DNA from: a bacterium
GTDB taxonomy: Bacteria; Zixibacteria; MSB-5A5; GN15; FEB-12
DNA: 10,259 bases
NCBI GenBank assembly: GCA_030640905.1
Contig: DAOWIM010000033.1
Span: forward strand, 1-10,259
Reading direction: 5' to 3'
Positions 1 through 6,819 of this stretch are shown in pieces (the stretch's first letter is position 1; each line of letters begins with the position of its first letter). The notes beneath the pieces are model-generated. The model saw nothing but the letters and a program-made list of their open reading frames with translations, had not been told where the DNA came from and ran no database searches. Made by a program: the position numbers and the translations under genes.

Positions 1-142
1 CGGGTGACCAGCACCCCATCGCCAGCGAACCGTGCAAATAGACCCCCACCAGATTGTCGCCGAGAATTCTCTGGTGCGACTCTACTATCCGCGCCAGCAG
101 TTCTCTCGTCTCACGGGGAGCATTGTCAAAATGATAGGCCAT
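1..142 (-). CDS. Aminoglycoside nucleotidyltransferase-like protein, N-terminal fragment (runs off left edge)
   Basis: The first 47 codons of a minus-strand gene are present; the rest lies beyond position 1. The fragment begins MAYHFDNAP and reaches GVYLHGSLAMGCWSP (residues 33-47). This is the start of the nucleotidyltransferase fold in ANT(3'')/ANT(9)-like enzymes, where a helix leads into the G-S motif of the active site. The family's metal-binding D-x-D pair would fall just past the window edge and cannot be checked. Such proteins transfer AMP to a small-molecule hydroxyl, classically on aminoglycosides; the substrate here is unknown. The start at 142 gives the usual N-terminal length. 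An in-frame ATG at 166 would add eight residues (MLLSYLSK) and cannot be excluded, and neither start has a clear ribosome-binding site. The family call rests on a short but characteristic stretch. Confidence 0.72.
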   Translation of the reverse strand, partial: MAYHFDNAPRETRELLARIVESHQRILGDNLVGVYLHGSLAMGCWSP

Positions 143-300
143 CTTCGACAAGTAAGATAACAACATCCCGCCCCGAAGCAACGCCTACCCATAGAAAACG
201 GCCCCGACCATTTAAGCCAATGATCGAGACCGCGTTGTACGATCTTTGTTACGGGCGTTTAGAATGCGCGGGTCAGGCTGACTCTATTGAGAATAATTGT

Positions 301-320
301 AATAAAGGTGAAACTCACCT
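301..320 (-). terminator. Weak Rho-independent terminator candidate after the SEC-C gene
   Basis: On the minus strand a perfect 6-bp stem AGGTGA/TCACCT with a 3-nt loop (306-320) is followed by the T-rich run TTATT (301-305). It begins 13 bases past the stop of the small SEC-C gene, and the next minus-strand start is well beyond it. The stem is short and the T tract is interrupted, so termination may be partial. Confidence 0.4.
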
Positions 321-332
321 CGCTTATCTCTT

Positions 333-506
333 TCACCCTGGGGTCTTGCATGCAGCGCCCATTATCTTTGCATTGAAGTATTTCTGATCCGAGGTGTAGT
401 GACACTTTTTATATTTCTCGCCACTACCACACCAGCAGGGTTCATTACGCCCAAGATTCATAGCTGATTTCGGAGGACGATTAAACAACTTGTCAAAAAA
501 ACCCAT
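333..506 (-). CDS. Small SEC-C motif (zinc-binding) protein, 57 aa
   Basis: This short minus-strand gene encodes a 57-residue protein starting MGFFDKLFNRPPKS and ending at TGA (333-335). Residues 18-36 hold a SEC-C motif: after LGRNEP comes CWCGSGEKYKKCH, with ligands C24, C26, C35 and H36. That is the CxCxSGxxxxxCH pattern found at the SecA C-terminus, where it binds zinc and contacts SecB, and in many stand-alone proteins. The canonical spacing and the ATG close after it argue for a real gene. The N-terminal 17 residues are basic and amphipathic; the tail after H36 has no recognised motif. There is no transmembrane segment or signal peptide, so a cytoplasmic metal-binding protein is expected. 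A promoter candidate sits about 80 bases upstream and a hairpin follows the stop. The partner is unknown; a SecA-related role would be only a guess. Confidence 0.83.
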   Translation of the reverse strand: MGFFDKLFNRPPKSAMNLGRNEPCWCGSGEKYKKCHYTSDQKYFNAKIMGAACKTPG

Positions 507-584
507 AACCAACTCTTTTTACAGCCACACAATGTATTAGTACATAGGGGTAACTGTCATAAGTGATTGTTTCCATATTAAGAT

Positions 585-613
585 AATATACCTATAATTG
601 CTATCTTTCGCAA
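585..613 (-). promoter_or_regulatory. Sigma-70-like promoter candidate for the SEC-C gene
   Basis: On the minus strand, TTGCGA (608-613) is separated by 17 bases from TATATT (585-590), about 80 bases upstream of the SEC-C start at 506. The region is AT-rich. The implied leader contains a small inverted repeat (ATGTA/TACAT, 532-545) that might be an operator or might be chance. Consensus match only. Confidence 0.4.
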
Positions 614-738
614 CTCAAAATCCACGAGCAAACAGCGTAAGCTTCCCTATCAAGTAGACAATTTATAAGTAGAGATTTGGGCTGTTTTCTGTTCACGGAA
701 GATTGGTGATGGCTGGAAAGAGTTCGTTTGCAGGCTTG

Positions 739-2556
739 TTAAGAAACAACTCCAGGGACTATTCCGGTCGCCGATTCTGGGAGAACTTTCTCAACCTCCT
801 CAAACAGGGCATCGAGTTCCTGTAAAAACCGTTCCCTCTGTTCGGCGCTGAATTGTTCGGCAAGACTCTGATAGTACTCAATGCCGGCAATCAGATTGCA
901 TTTGAAATCCTGGAAGTACTTGGCAGTCTTGTCTAACAACCCTTCCGAAGCCTTCTGGAGTTCTTTACGGAAACTATCAACATTGAGCGACAACTCCCGG
1001 ATGAACATGTGTGGACGGTAAGAATCGGTCAGCAGAGATAGACGGCCGTAGATATGACCAACCATCTCCTCCAAAGAAGCTGTCCGGGCAAAGTTCACAA
1101 TGCCGGGACCACAGCAAACAGCCGGGTACGCACCCATATCAATGCCGTGCTTCACGGTGGCGTTGCCGGCCAGATCGTGGCAAATGCAGGACTTGGCCAT
1201 AGCGCTTTTTCTGGCGTTGTCAACCTGCTGTGGTGTAAGGTCGCTCTCCGCGATTTGCTCAAGCTTACGCTTCTGATAGGTACGCGAAGCAGTACAGATG
1301 GGAAGATCAGTGAATTCAGTGTTTGATGCAGCGTAGCCCTTTGGGCACGGGCTGCCGGGCTTGTCGGCAGCTATCCGTTGACGGCGTGCTTCTTCGCTTG
1401 CCGAAGTGCGCAGGCACCAAAAAGGAACACCGAGAGGTGAACGGTCGCTCAAGTAGACATCGCTGTCACCAGCCACCGAGAGTTTCTCCAGGTGCGCATC
1501 GTCAACATTTATCACCTCCGGCACTAACATGAAGGGTGTTCCCCAACCGGTACCATCGGCTCCGTAGTGCTCCAAGAGGAATCGGTTTTCCTCGGCGGTG
1601 CCTATTCCGCCTTGCATGGTGATGCGTACCTCATGTGGCGACTGGACGGGGGCACGTTCCATTCGGGCGAGCGCTTTGTTGTAAGCTCCGTGGAAATTAT
1701 CAACCGTTTCCGTCCTCTTGCGCCCAAACTCTTCGAGTATTGGACCCATCAGGAGTCCCTCGGTTGCGAAAGCATGGCCTCCACAGTTGAGTCCGGATTC
1801 AATCCTGTATTCGGAAACCCACAGCCCTCTCTTCGCCAGATACTTGCCCTGGACCATAGCGGAACGGAAGTCACTCACTTTCAGGACTATTTTCTTGCGG
1901 AGAAAGCCTGTGTCATCCGGGAAGAAATCTTCAAATCTTGCAAGGTAACTAAAAAGGCGAGGGTTGATCCCCGCAGAGAAGACGATTGATGAACACAACG
2001 AACTTTGTGCGTATCCACGCAGTGCCGCCAAAGCATCGGTAGATTCCGGCGGTGGTTTTTTTCCATTCCGATAAAAGCCTCGGTCCAACTTGGTCATGAT
2101 GTTTACATCAATACTGCCCGGAACTGCTCGCTGGCGCAAACCTTCCTGCAGTTTGGTTTTTTCAGCTGAATCTGCTATTGCCAGCATATCGGAATACGAT
2201 TTCTTCAGTGGCGAGTCGGGAAGCATCTCAAAGTAGCGGGTAATCTCGCTTCCTGGTTCAAACGGCGAGGACTGCAGTGTTCTGACCTGTTCACGGACCT
2301 GTTGATCTAAGAGATTCAGATAGGCAGTGATACGGCTGGCCCGGGCGTTTTCGTCGCTGTTAGGTATTTCCAGGTATTGCAGGCCGAGTCTTAGGCAATG
2401 AAATTTCCTCATCTGCTCAACGAGAACATCGTCAACAAGTGAAATCACCGAGGAGATACCATACCTGGCCACCTTCAACGGTGTGTCGATACTGAACCCG
2501 GTGCCCATAACCGGTATGTGAAAAACGTGGGGGCTTTCCTGCGTGGGTGCATTCAT
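739..2556 (-). CDS. Nitronate-monooxygenase-like FMN TIM-barrel protein with C-terminal cysteine clusters, 605 aa
   Basis: The protein is soluble and has no signal peptide. Three segments match the nitronate monooxygenase / 2-nitropropane dioxygenase TIM-barrel family: an N-terminal HIPVMGTGFSIDTP near residues 13-26 (substrate-entry strand), GLNCGGHAF near 255-263 (the family's GGH, with the catalytic-type His), and QGGIGTAEEN with GADGTGWGTPF near 315-341 (phosphate-binding loops for FMN). It is far longer than typical 310-370-residue members. An insert spans roughly residues 60-170. A C-terminal region of about 250 residues carries cysteines C381, C404, C421, C457, C459 and paired C481/C482, suggesting a metal or Fe-S site. 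An in-frame TTG at 2595 was rejected as start because a promoter lies between it and the ATG at 2556. I believe similar long proteins exist as conserved hypotheticals, but I cannot verify this here. Substrate and product are unknown. Confidence 0.72.
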   Translation of the reverse strand: MNAPTQESPHVFHIPVMGTGFSIDTPLKVARYGISSVISLVDDVLVEQMRKFHCLRLGLQYLEIPNSDENARASRITAYLNLLDQQVREQVRTLQSSPFEPGSEITRYFEMLPDSPLKKSYSDMLAIADSAEKTKLQEGLRQRAVPGSIDVNIMTKLDRGFYRNGKKPPPESTDALAALRGYAQSSLCSSIVFSAGINPRLFSYLARFEDFFPDDTGFLRKKIVLKVSDFRSAMVQGKYLAKRGLWVSEYRIESGLNCGGHAFATEGLLMGPILEEFGRKRTETVDNFHGAYNKALARMERAPVQSPHEVRITMQGGIGTAEENRFLLEHYGADGTGWGTPFMLVPEVINVDDAHLEKLSVAGDSDVYLSDRSPLGVPFWCLRTSASEEARRQRIAADKPGSPCPKGYAASNTEFTDLPICTASRTYQKRKLEQIAESDLTPQQVDNARKSAMAKSCICHDLAGNATVKHGIDMGAYPAVCCGPGIVNFARTASLEEMVGHIYGRLSLLTDSYRPHMFIRELSLNVDSFRKELQKASEGLLDKTAKYFQDFKCNLIAGIEYYQSLAEQFSAEQRERFLQELDALFEEVEKVLPESATGIVPGVVS

Positions 2557-2562
2557 CCTGCT

Positions 2563-2591
2563 ATTATCACTAACTAGTACAGCAATGTCAA
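2563..2591 (-). promoter_or_regulatory. Near-consensus sigma-70 promoter placing the TSS at the ATG (possible leaderless mRNA)
   Basis: On the minus strand a perfect -35 TTGACA (2586-2591) is followed after exactly 17 bases by GATAAT (2563-2568), five of six matches to TATAAT. Only six bases (AGCAGG) separate the -10 box from the ATG at 2556, so the usual start point about seven bases past the -10 falls on the A of the ATG. The promoter lies inside the TTG-initiated extension of the reading frame, which is why that extension was rejected. Confidence 0.62.
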
Positions 2592-2750
2592 ACAATTATA
2601 ATTCCAGCAACCTGTAATCTTGGAATGCATTACCCGAGCATCCCACCGGTTTGGATGCAATTAGGCCCAAACATTGCCCTACGCCTGCAAACCCCACAGG
2701 CTGCAAAGGCATTGTTCCTCGGTACTGCCGGTTGGAAATTGTGTGATTAC

Positions 2751-2961
2751 AAGCATAACCAGCTTTGCTGGCAGGCAGAGCCTGTTTTAGACAACTCCTA
2801 ATTTATCCATTGTCGAGAGTTCAGATTTGAGTGAATGTTGAAGATAAGCAAAACCAGCTTTGCTGGCAGGCAGAGCTTGTTTTAGACAACTCCTAATTTA
2901 TCCATTGTCGAGAGTTCAGATTTGAGTGAATGTTGGAGATAAGCAAAACCAGCTATGCTGG
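2751..2961. repeat. 95-bp tandem repeat, two full copies and one 21-bp partial, each with terminator-like hairpins
   Basis: Copies lie at 2751-2845 and 2846-2940 (three mismatches by direct comparison), with a partial third copy at 2941-2961 (one mismatch). Each full unit starts with a CCAGC-TTT-GCTGG hairpin that has a T run on its minus-strand side. It is immediately followed by CAGGC-AGA-GCCTG with TTTT on the plus-strand side. The stop codons and lack of an SD-led frame argue against coding. The partial third copy is the tRNA-Leu terminator, so the array looks like duplication outward from the tRNA 3' flank. Units are directly abutting with no unique spacers, so this is not a CRISPR array. 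The segment 2597-2750 between the gene and the array shows no feature I can support. Confidence 0.93.
2772..2788 (+). terminator. Plus-strand terminator-like hairpin in repeat copy 1 (degenerate copy in unit 2)
   Basis: A perfect 5-bp stem CAGGC/GCCTG with loop AGA is followed by TTTT. The second unit has the same structure at 2867-2883 with one C-to-T change that leaves a G-U pair. No plus-strand gene ends here, so its role, if any, would be to block antisense transcription. Confidence 0.35.
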
Positions 2962-2962
2962 T
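2945..2962 (-). terminator. Rho-independent terminator of tRNA-Leu
   Basis: Two bases past the encoded CCA of tRNA-Leu, the minus strand forms a 6-bp stem ACCAGC/GCTGGT with loop ATA, and its 3' arm runs into TTTT (2945-2948; the first T also closes the stem). Close variants recur 95 and 190 bases further downstream in the tandem repeat, giving up to three terminators in series. Confidence 0.65.
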
Positions 2963-2964
2963 GT

Positions 2965-3051
2965 TGGTGCCGAAGGGGGGACTCGAACCCCCACTCCCTT
3001 GCGAGAACTGCGCCCTGAACGCAGCGCGTCTACCAGTTTCACCACTTCGGC
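2965..3051 (-). tRNA. tRNA-Leu (anticodon CAG), CCA encoded
   Basis: The minus strand folds as a complete class II tRNA of 87 nt including CCA. It has acceptor GCCGAAG/CTTCGGC, a D-arm containing AAACTGGTAGA, anticodon stem CTGCG/CGCAG around loop TTCAGGG (anticodon CAG), a long variable arm near TTCTCGCAAGGGAG, T-stem GGGGG/CCCCC with loop TTCGAGT, discriminator A, and genomic CCA at 2965-2967. The long variable arm and the CAG anticodon identify leucine and reading of CUG codons. It lies 101 bases past the AftA-like gene on the same strand, with its own promoter candidate and terminator. Confidence 0.97.
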
Positions 3052-3060
3052 ACTAGTAGC

Positions 3061-3085
3061 TGTCGATCCATCAAAGATATCGACA
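3061..3085. repeat. Perfect 7-bp inverted repeat in the tRNA-Leu leader
   Basis: TGTCGAT (3061-3067) and ATCGACA (3079-3085) are exact reverse complements separated by 11 bases. They lie between the promoter candidate and the tRNA 5' end. They could form a leader hairpin in the precursor, a protein-binding dyad, or be chance. Confidence 0.5.
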
Positions 3086-3097
3086 ACCACGCCGGAG

Positions 3098-3125
3098 AAT
3101 ATACTGCCCGCAACCGGAAAAGCAA
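3098..3125 (-). promoter_or_regulatory. Sigma-70-like promoter candidate for tRNA-Leu
   Basis: On the minus strand TTGCTT (3120-3125) and TATATT (3098-3103) are spaced 16 bases apart. The predicted start point leaves a leader of about 40 bases before the tRNA 5' end. That leader contains the perfect inverted repeat listed at 3061-3085. Confidence 0.42.
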
Positions 3126-3152
3126 CCGCAATTTTGGGGGGTGAATCGCCGA

Positions 3153-5087
3153 TTATTCGTGTTCGCTGTCGCGCGGATAATCCAGCAAATAGCGCTCAAG
3201 CATTTCTTTTCCGTAAGGGTTCAGGTACTCGCCCAGCGCTCGGAGTGAGGCGTGATCATCGGTACCGTCCTCTGGAGTCAGAGTTGATCCATCCCCAGGC
3301 ACAGGATATGTAGATACATCCTTAACTCGGTACAGGTCGCCCTTTTCTCTGGCAAACAGGTCTGAACTTGCAACAAGAGTGGTGTCGAATCTTAAGTATT
3401 GCCTGGAGTGCTTGTTGGGATAATTACTGAGGCTGACCAGTACCTCAAACTCCCCATCCTTGAGGCGCGGGATGAAATAGTCGATCGGATCAAAGGCATT
3501 ATGTCGCAGCGCCAGATGAAAGAGGAATGGGTCGTCAATATCCTGCAGGAGATTGAGAAAATCGAAACGTTGTTTGAATCGCGATCCTGGATGCGAGTAA
3601 TGTTCGTTATTGGCAATGAATGCGTAGGCCGGAAGAAATGCAAACAGTTCCTCGCGATCCGTCAGAACAACAGACCCTACCGGCAGATCAATCTTCCCCT
3701 TCCCACGATACCATGATGGCACTTTGGCAGTTCGGGCGGTGCGCACCATCTTCTTCTTGGCTACCGCATTGAAATTGTGTAGAAAAACCGGTACCAACAC
3801 TGCGATCAGAACCGGTATGACAAATCGATGCTTCCCTCTCCGCTGACTCCATCGCATCAACCCGGCGACCATCAATCCAACAAACGGCCCGGCCAGATAT
3901 GTCACGAATTCATTCGCCTTGACCAAATTGACCGGCTTGTTGATCCCGCCGAGAAAAGTTCCCAGCAGGTAGAAGAGACAGGTGGCCCCTGTCAGAAGCA
4001 ACAGGGCGCGATTGATCGGCGCTTTCGGTCGTCTGAGAGAGCAGACGATCCCGCAAAGAAACAGAATCCCCGGAATCGTGACCGCTGTAAACAGAAACAG
4101 GATTCCTGTGCTGCCGAGGTGATGCCATCGTTGCTGAGCGGGATCGTAACCGTTGGTCAATGAGGATATCATCAATGGTAGCCAATAGACAGAGCTGACA
4201 ACCGCTGCTCCTACTAACACGCCACCGGAAACCTTCCAGTCAAACTGGCCTACATAACGCCAGAAGGCATGTTTACCTTTGGGCACGAGGCGAACAACAA
4301 TGAGCAGACCACCGAGGAAGAAGGCAAAATAGTATGTAACAAATATTACTCCCCCTATCAGGCCACCAATCGCAATATGACGCCAATCAACTTTCCGGCG
4401 ACCAACTCCTTCAACATAGTGTAGCCACCACGGAATAAACAGGCTGTTGCCAACGAAAGCATGCGGGGATACGAGGGGCGGTATCTTGCCGATTGAACAG
4501 AAAAGAAATGTAAAGAGCGTAATCAGAAATGCCTGCAGCGGCGTGACAAGTTTCCGCCACATGAAATATAGCACAAACGGCCCCACCAGATAGATCAATT
4601 GACTGCCGATCTTAAGCATCCGGAACGCCTCAAGCGAACTGATCTTGGCCCCTATCGCCAGTATGAAGTAGTACAGTGGTGGATAGAAAGTCGGCAAATC
4701 TTTGTAGTACATGTCAACCGTCCAGAGCGAATTCATGTATCTCATTACCATAGCGGTACGGAATTTCTGATCACCCCAATAGGCATTAATACTGAACGGT
4801 GTGCCGTCAAGAATCAGACTGACCGTTACCAGACCATAGATTGAAAGGCCGGAGACCAGCAGCCACGCTTTTGTCTTTTGAGGCAGTTTGGAGCACCAGA
4901 TCGTAACCATAGCAAACCAGAAGAGAAGAGCCCAGAAGTCGAGTCTGATACAGTCATAGATCAATAGTTCTTCGGTGAATGCTTTGCCTGGAACAGAATA
5001 GAATAACAACCGGATACCGGCGACAATTAGGATGCTCAAAGCTGCCGCCGGAATCAGTACTGTTGTTTTCAATTCAAAGCGTTTCAT
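3153..5087 (-). CDS. AftA-like (GT85-type) polytopic arabinofuranosyltransferase homologue, 644 aa
   Basis: AftA in Mycobacterium and Corynebacterium adds the first D-arabinofuranose from decaprenyl-phospho-arabinose to galactan outside the membrane. Length (644 aa) and architecture agree: roughly 11-13 hydrophobic segments over residues 10-440, then a soluble C-terminal domain of about 200 residues. GDQKFR at 105-110 and DMYYKDLPTFYPPLYYF at 125-141 match, from memory, the characteristic AftA loop (GDQ-F-R, then D-NY-DLP-FYP). EHYSHPGSRFKQR at 495-507 and the HNAFDPIDYFIPR stretch at 529-541 resemble the AftA C-terminal domain. The ATG at 5087 directly precedes the hydrophobic N-terminus; no strong ribosome-binding site is visible. 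It is divergent from two further GT-C genes. Acceptor and donor are inferred from family resemblance and may differ here, because no galactan-arabinan wall is known outside Actinobacteria. Confidence 0.72.
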   Translation of the reverse strand: MKRFELKTTVLIPAAALSILIVAGIRLLFYSVPGKAFTEELLIYDCIRLDFWALLFWFAMVTIWCSKLPQKTKAWLLVSGLSIYGLVTVSLILDGTPFSINAYWGDQKFRTAMVMRYMNSLWTVDMYYKDLPTFYPPLYYFILAIGAKISSLEAFRMLKIGSQLIYLVGPFVLYFMWRKLVTPLQAFLITLFTFLFCSIGKIPPLVSPHAFVGNSLFIPWWLHYVEGVGRRKVDWRHIAIGGLIGGVIFVTYYFAFFLGGLLIVVRLVPKGKHAFWRYVGQFDWKVSGGVLVGAAVVSSVYWLPLMISSLTNGYDPAQQRWHHLGSTGILFLFTAVTIPGILFLCGIVCSLRRPKAPINRALLLLTGATCLFYLLGTFLGGINKPVNLVKANEFVTYLAGPFVGLMVAGLMRWSQRRGKHRFVIPVLIAVLVPVFLHNFNAVAKKKMVRTARTAKVPSWYRGKGKIDLPVGSVVLTDREELFAFLPAYAFIANNEHYSHPGSRFKQRFDFLNLLQDIDDPFLFHLALRHNAFDPIDYFIPRLKDGEFEVLVSLSNYPNKHSRQYLRFDTTLVASSDLFAREKGDLYRVKDVSTYPVPGDGSTLTPEDGTDDHASLRALGEYLNPYGKEMLERYLLDYPRDSEHE

Positions 5088-5214
5088 GCATAATAAAAAC
5101 TAATGATTTGAATGTGGCGAGTCCACAATTATGTGACCGGTGATTGCCAACTATCTGCCTGTTGCGGTGGATCCTTCAAGAGACCAGAACGGACCGGGCA
5201 AGGAATTACTTGAT
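5088..5214. promoter_or_regulatory. Divergent intergenic region between the AftA-like and GT-C genes
   Basis: This 127-base gap must contain promoters for both divergent glycosyltransferase genes. I see no strong consensus pair for either. A weak plus-strand TTGAAT with TATGTG 16 bases later, around 5107-5134, is the best candidate. A short dyad GTGG-cgagt-CCAC lies at 5114-5126. The last part carries AAGGA (5200-5204) ahead of the preferred ATG at 5215. Confidence 0.3.
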
Positions 5215-6795
5215 ATGGATTCGGGTAATGGCGTTAATGGAAAGATGGATTGTGAATCATCCTTGGAAAAGATATTACATACTGTCCTGCGACACGCAGT
5301 TTCGGTAGTTGCCAGTCTATTTGTTCTAACATTCGTAGTTCTTGCCGTTGTGCGAATCCAGTATCCGTTCGAGCTTGAGTGGATGGAGGGAGCCACCGTT
5401 GACCATGTGGCTCGGCTGCTATCCGGCAAGACTCTGTACTGTGAACCGTCATTGGACTTCACTCCGTTCCGATACGGTCCTTTCTACTACTACATCTCTG
5501 CACTTCTGGGTCTCATTTTTGGATCCGGTTTCCTGCCATTGCGACTGGTCTCCTTCTGTTCTACTCTGGGATGCATGGTTCTTCTGTACAAGTTCGTCAA
5601 GAGGGAAACGTCCTGCTGGCAATATGGTCTCGTCTCGGTCGGTTTCTTTGCGGCGACCTACCCGGCGAGTGGTACCTGGTTTGATGTCGGGCGCGTTGAT
5701 ATGTTGTTCTTGTTCCTCTTGTTGGCCGGACTCTACTTATTGAGGTTCTCCGATTCCCCGCGCGAGGTAGCGATGGCGGGGTTGTTCTCAGCACTGGCAG
5801 TGCTGACCAAGCAGGTCGCCGTTCTTGTGCTGATACCCGTCGGTATCTGGTTCTTGCTGACAGACCGGCGGATGGCTGTACTTTTCGGATGCATGGTAGC
5901 GCTTGTAGTTGTCGGTGGAGGACTGATTCTCGACAAGATATACGATGGTTGGTTCTACTTCTATGTGTTTTCTATGGGACAGCATATCGCGTATGCCGGC
6001 GGATTGATGGAGCGACTCTGGTCGTTTCTGGTGGTCCTGGTTTGGAAACCTTTCCCGATAGCTTCTCTGCTTTCTATCACATGCCTGATCTTCTATGGAT
6101 GGAGTAGAGACTATGCGAAGCGACGATTCTTCTACGTGGCCCTATTGGTCGGAATGATGGGAGCGGCATTCCTGTTGTGGATAAATGCTGGATCATATTA
6201 CAACAACCTTTTACCGGGGCATGTGATCCTGTCGCTGATGTGTGGCCTTGGACTTGGAGCTATTGGCTCGATCCGGTCACACGCAGGAGTTGCGGGCCGA
6301 GTATTGTTGCCGGTGGCATTGTTGGCCTGCCTGTGGCAATTCGGTATGATGCGGTATGATCCCCAGAAGCATCTTCCTTCCGATGCCGACCGTCGTGCCG
6401 GCTATGCATTTCTGGATAAAATCGCCGCTATAGACGGAGAGGTCATGGTTGCATTTCACGGCCACGTTCCAACTTTGGCCGGTAAGAGGACTCACGCCAA
6501 TCGTATGGCAATTACTGATGTACTGAACCGTAGCAAGGGTGAGCCACGGATGAAGCTCAAGAATGAAATCAAGGCTGCCTTGAAAGATCAGCGGTTTGGT
6601 GCTCTGGTGCTCGACCATACGTGGTTTGAGGATATGTGGAAAGAACACTATGTAGAAGCCGATTCAGTTTTTGCCAGCCCGGATGTGTTTTGGCCCGTAA
6701 CGGGCTGGAGAATCCGACCCGAAAGAATATGTGTCCCTATAGATCAGGATGATGGTCAAGGTCTCCCAAGGGTTGCCCCAGAGGATGTAAACTAG
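5215..6795 (+). CDS. GT-C superfamily glycosyltransferase (GT39/GT83-like), 526 aa
   Basis: This is a polytopic membrane protein with about ten to twelve hydrophobic segments from residue 27 to about 355, then a soluble tail of about 170 residues. The first periplasmic loop, after segment 1, contains FELEWMEG at 52-59. Acidic residues at this position are the catalytic signature of GT-C enzymes that use polyprenyl-phosphate sugars. It is followed by FTPFRYGPFYYY near 82-93, a common GT39-like (PMT_2) feature. Expected role: transfer of one sugar from a lipid-phosphate donor to a surface glycan, lipid or protein; the sugar is not predictable. An in-frame GTG at 5140 would add 25 mostly polar residues but has no ribosome-binding site. 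The ATG at 5215 has AAGGA 10 bases upstream and places the first transmembrane segment near the terminus. The next gene starts 24 bases after the stop, so the two are probably co-transcribed. Confidence 0.8.
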   Translation: MDSGNGVNGKMDCESSLEKILHTVLRHAVSVVASLFVLTFVVLAVVRIQYPFELEWMEGATVDHVARLLSGKTLYCEPSLDFTPFRYGPFYYYISALLGLIFGSGFLPLRLVSFCSTLGCMVLLYKFVKRETSCWQYGLVSVGFFAATYPASGTWFDVGRVDMLFLFLLLAGLYLLRFSDSPREVAMAGLFSALAVLTKQVAVLVLIPVGIWFLLTDRRMAVLFGCMVALVVVGGGLILDKIYDGWFYFYVFSMGQHIAYAGGLMERLWSFLVVLVWKPFPIASLLSITCLIFYGWSRDYAKRRFFYVALLVGMMGAAFLLWINAGSYYNNLLPGHVILSLMCGLGLGAIGSIRSHAGVAGRVLLPVALLACLWQFGMMRYDPQKHLPSDADRRAGYAFLDKIAAIDGEVMVAFHGHVPTLAGKRTHANRMAITDVLNRSKGEPRMKLKNEIKAALKDQRFGALVLDHTWFEDMWKEHYVEADSVFASPDVFWPVTGWRIRPERICVPIDQDDGQGLPRVAPEDVN

Positions 6796-6819
6796 AATGT
6801 GCTCGATCTGGCAAGGTAG

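Noticed and set aside
4..387. Plus-strand frame of 127 codons
   Set aside because: It is antisense to the nucleotidyltransferase start and the SEC-C gene, both of which carry recognisable family motifs; its own product is a low-complexity P/S/R-rich shadow.
1567..1989. Plus-strand frame of 140 codons inside the nitronate-monooxygenase-like gene
   Set aside because: It lies wholly antisense within a well-supported long gene, and shows no ribosome-binding site and no family motif.
2557..2595. TTG-initiated 13-residue N-terminal extension of the 605-aa protein
   Set aside because: A near-perfect promoter occupies exactly this stretch, the TTG has only a poor ribosome-binding site, and the family-like sequence begins after the internal ATG.
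2751..2961. CRISPR array or phage attachment-site duplication at the tRNA
   Set aside because: Units abut without unique spacers, ruling out CRISPR. The repeated sequence is the tRNA's downstream terminator rather than its 3' end, and no integrase gene is present, so an att duplication is unsupported.
2930..3313. Plus-strand frame whose product contains GGTRTPTPL
   Set aside because: This is the well-known spurious translation of the antisense strand of a tRNA-Leu gene, continuing antisense into the AftA-like gene.
3399..3716. Plus-strand frame of 105 codons inside the AftA-like gene
   Set aside because: It is antisense to the conserved C-terminal domain of that gene, with no supporting start signal or recognisable motif.
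5140..5214. GTG-initiated 25-residue extension of the GT-C protein
   Set aside because: There is no ribosome-binding site before the GTG and the extension is polar and unlike family N-termini; the ATG at 5215 has AAGGA upstream.
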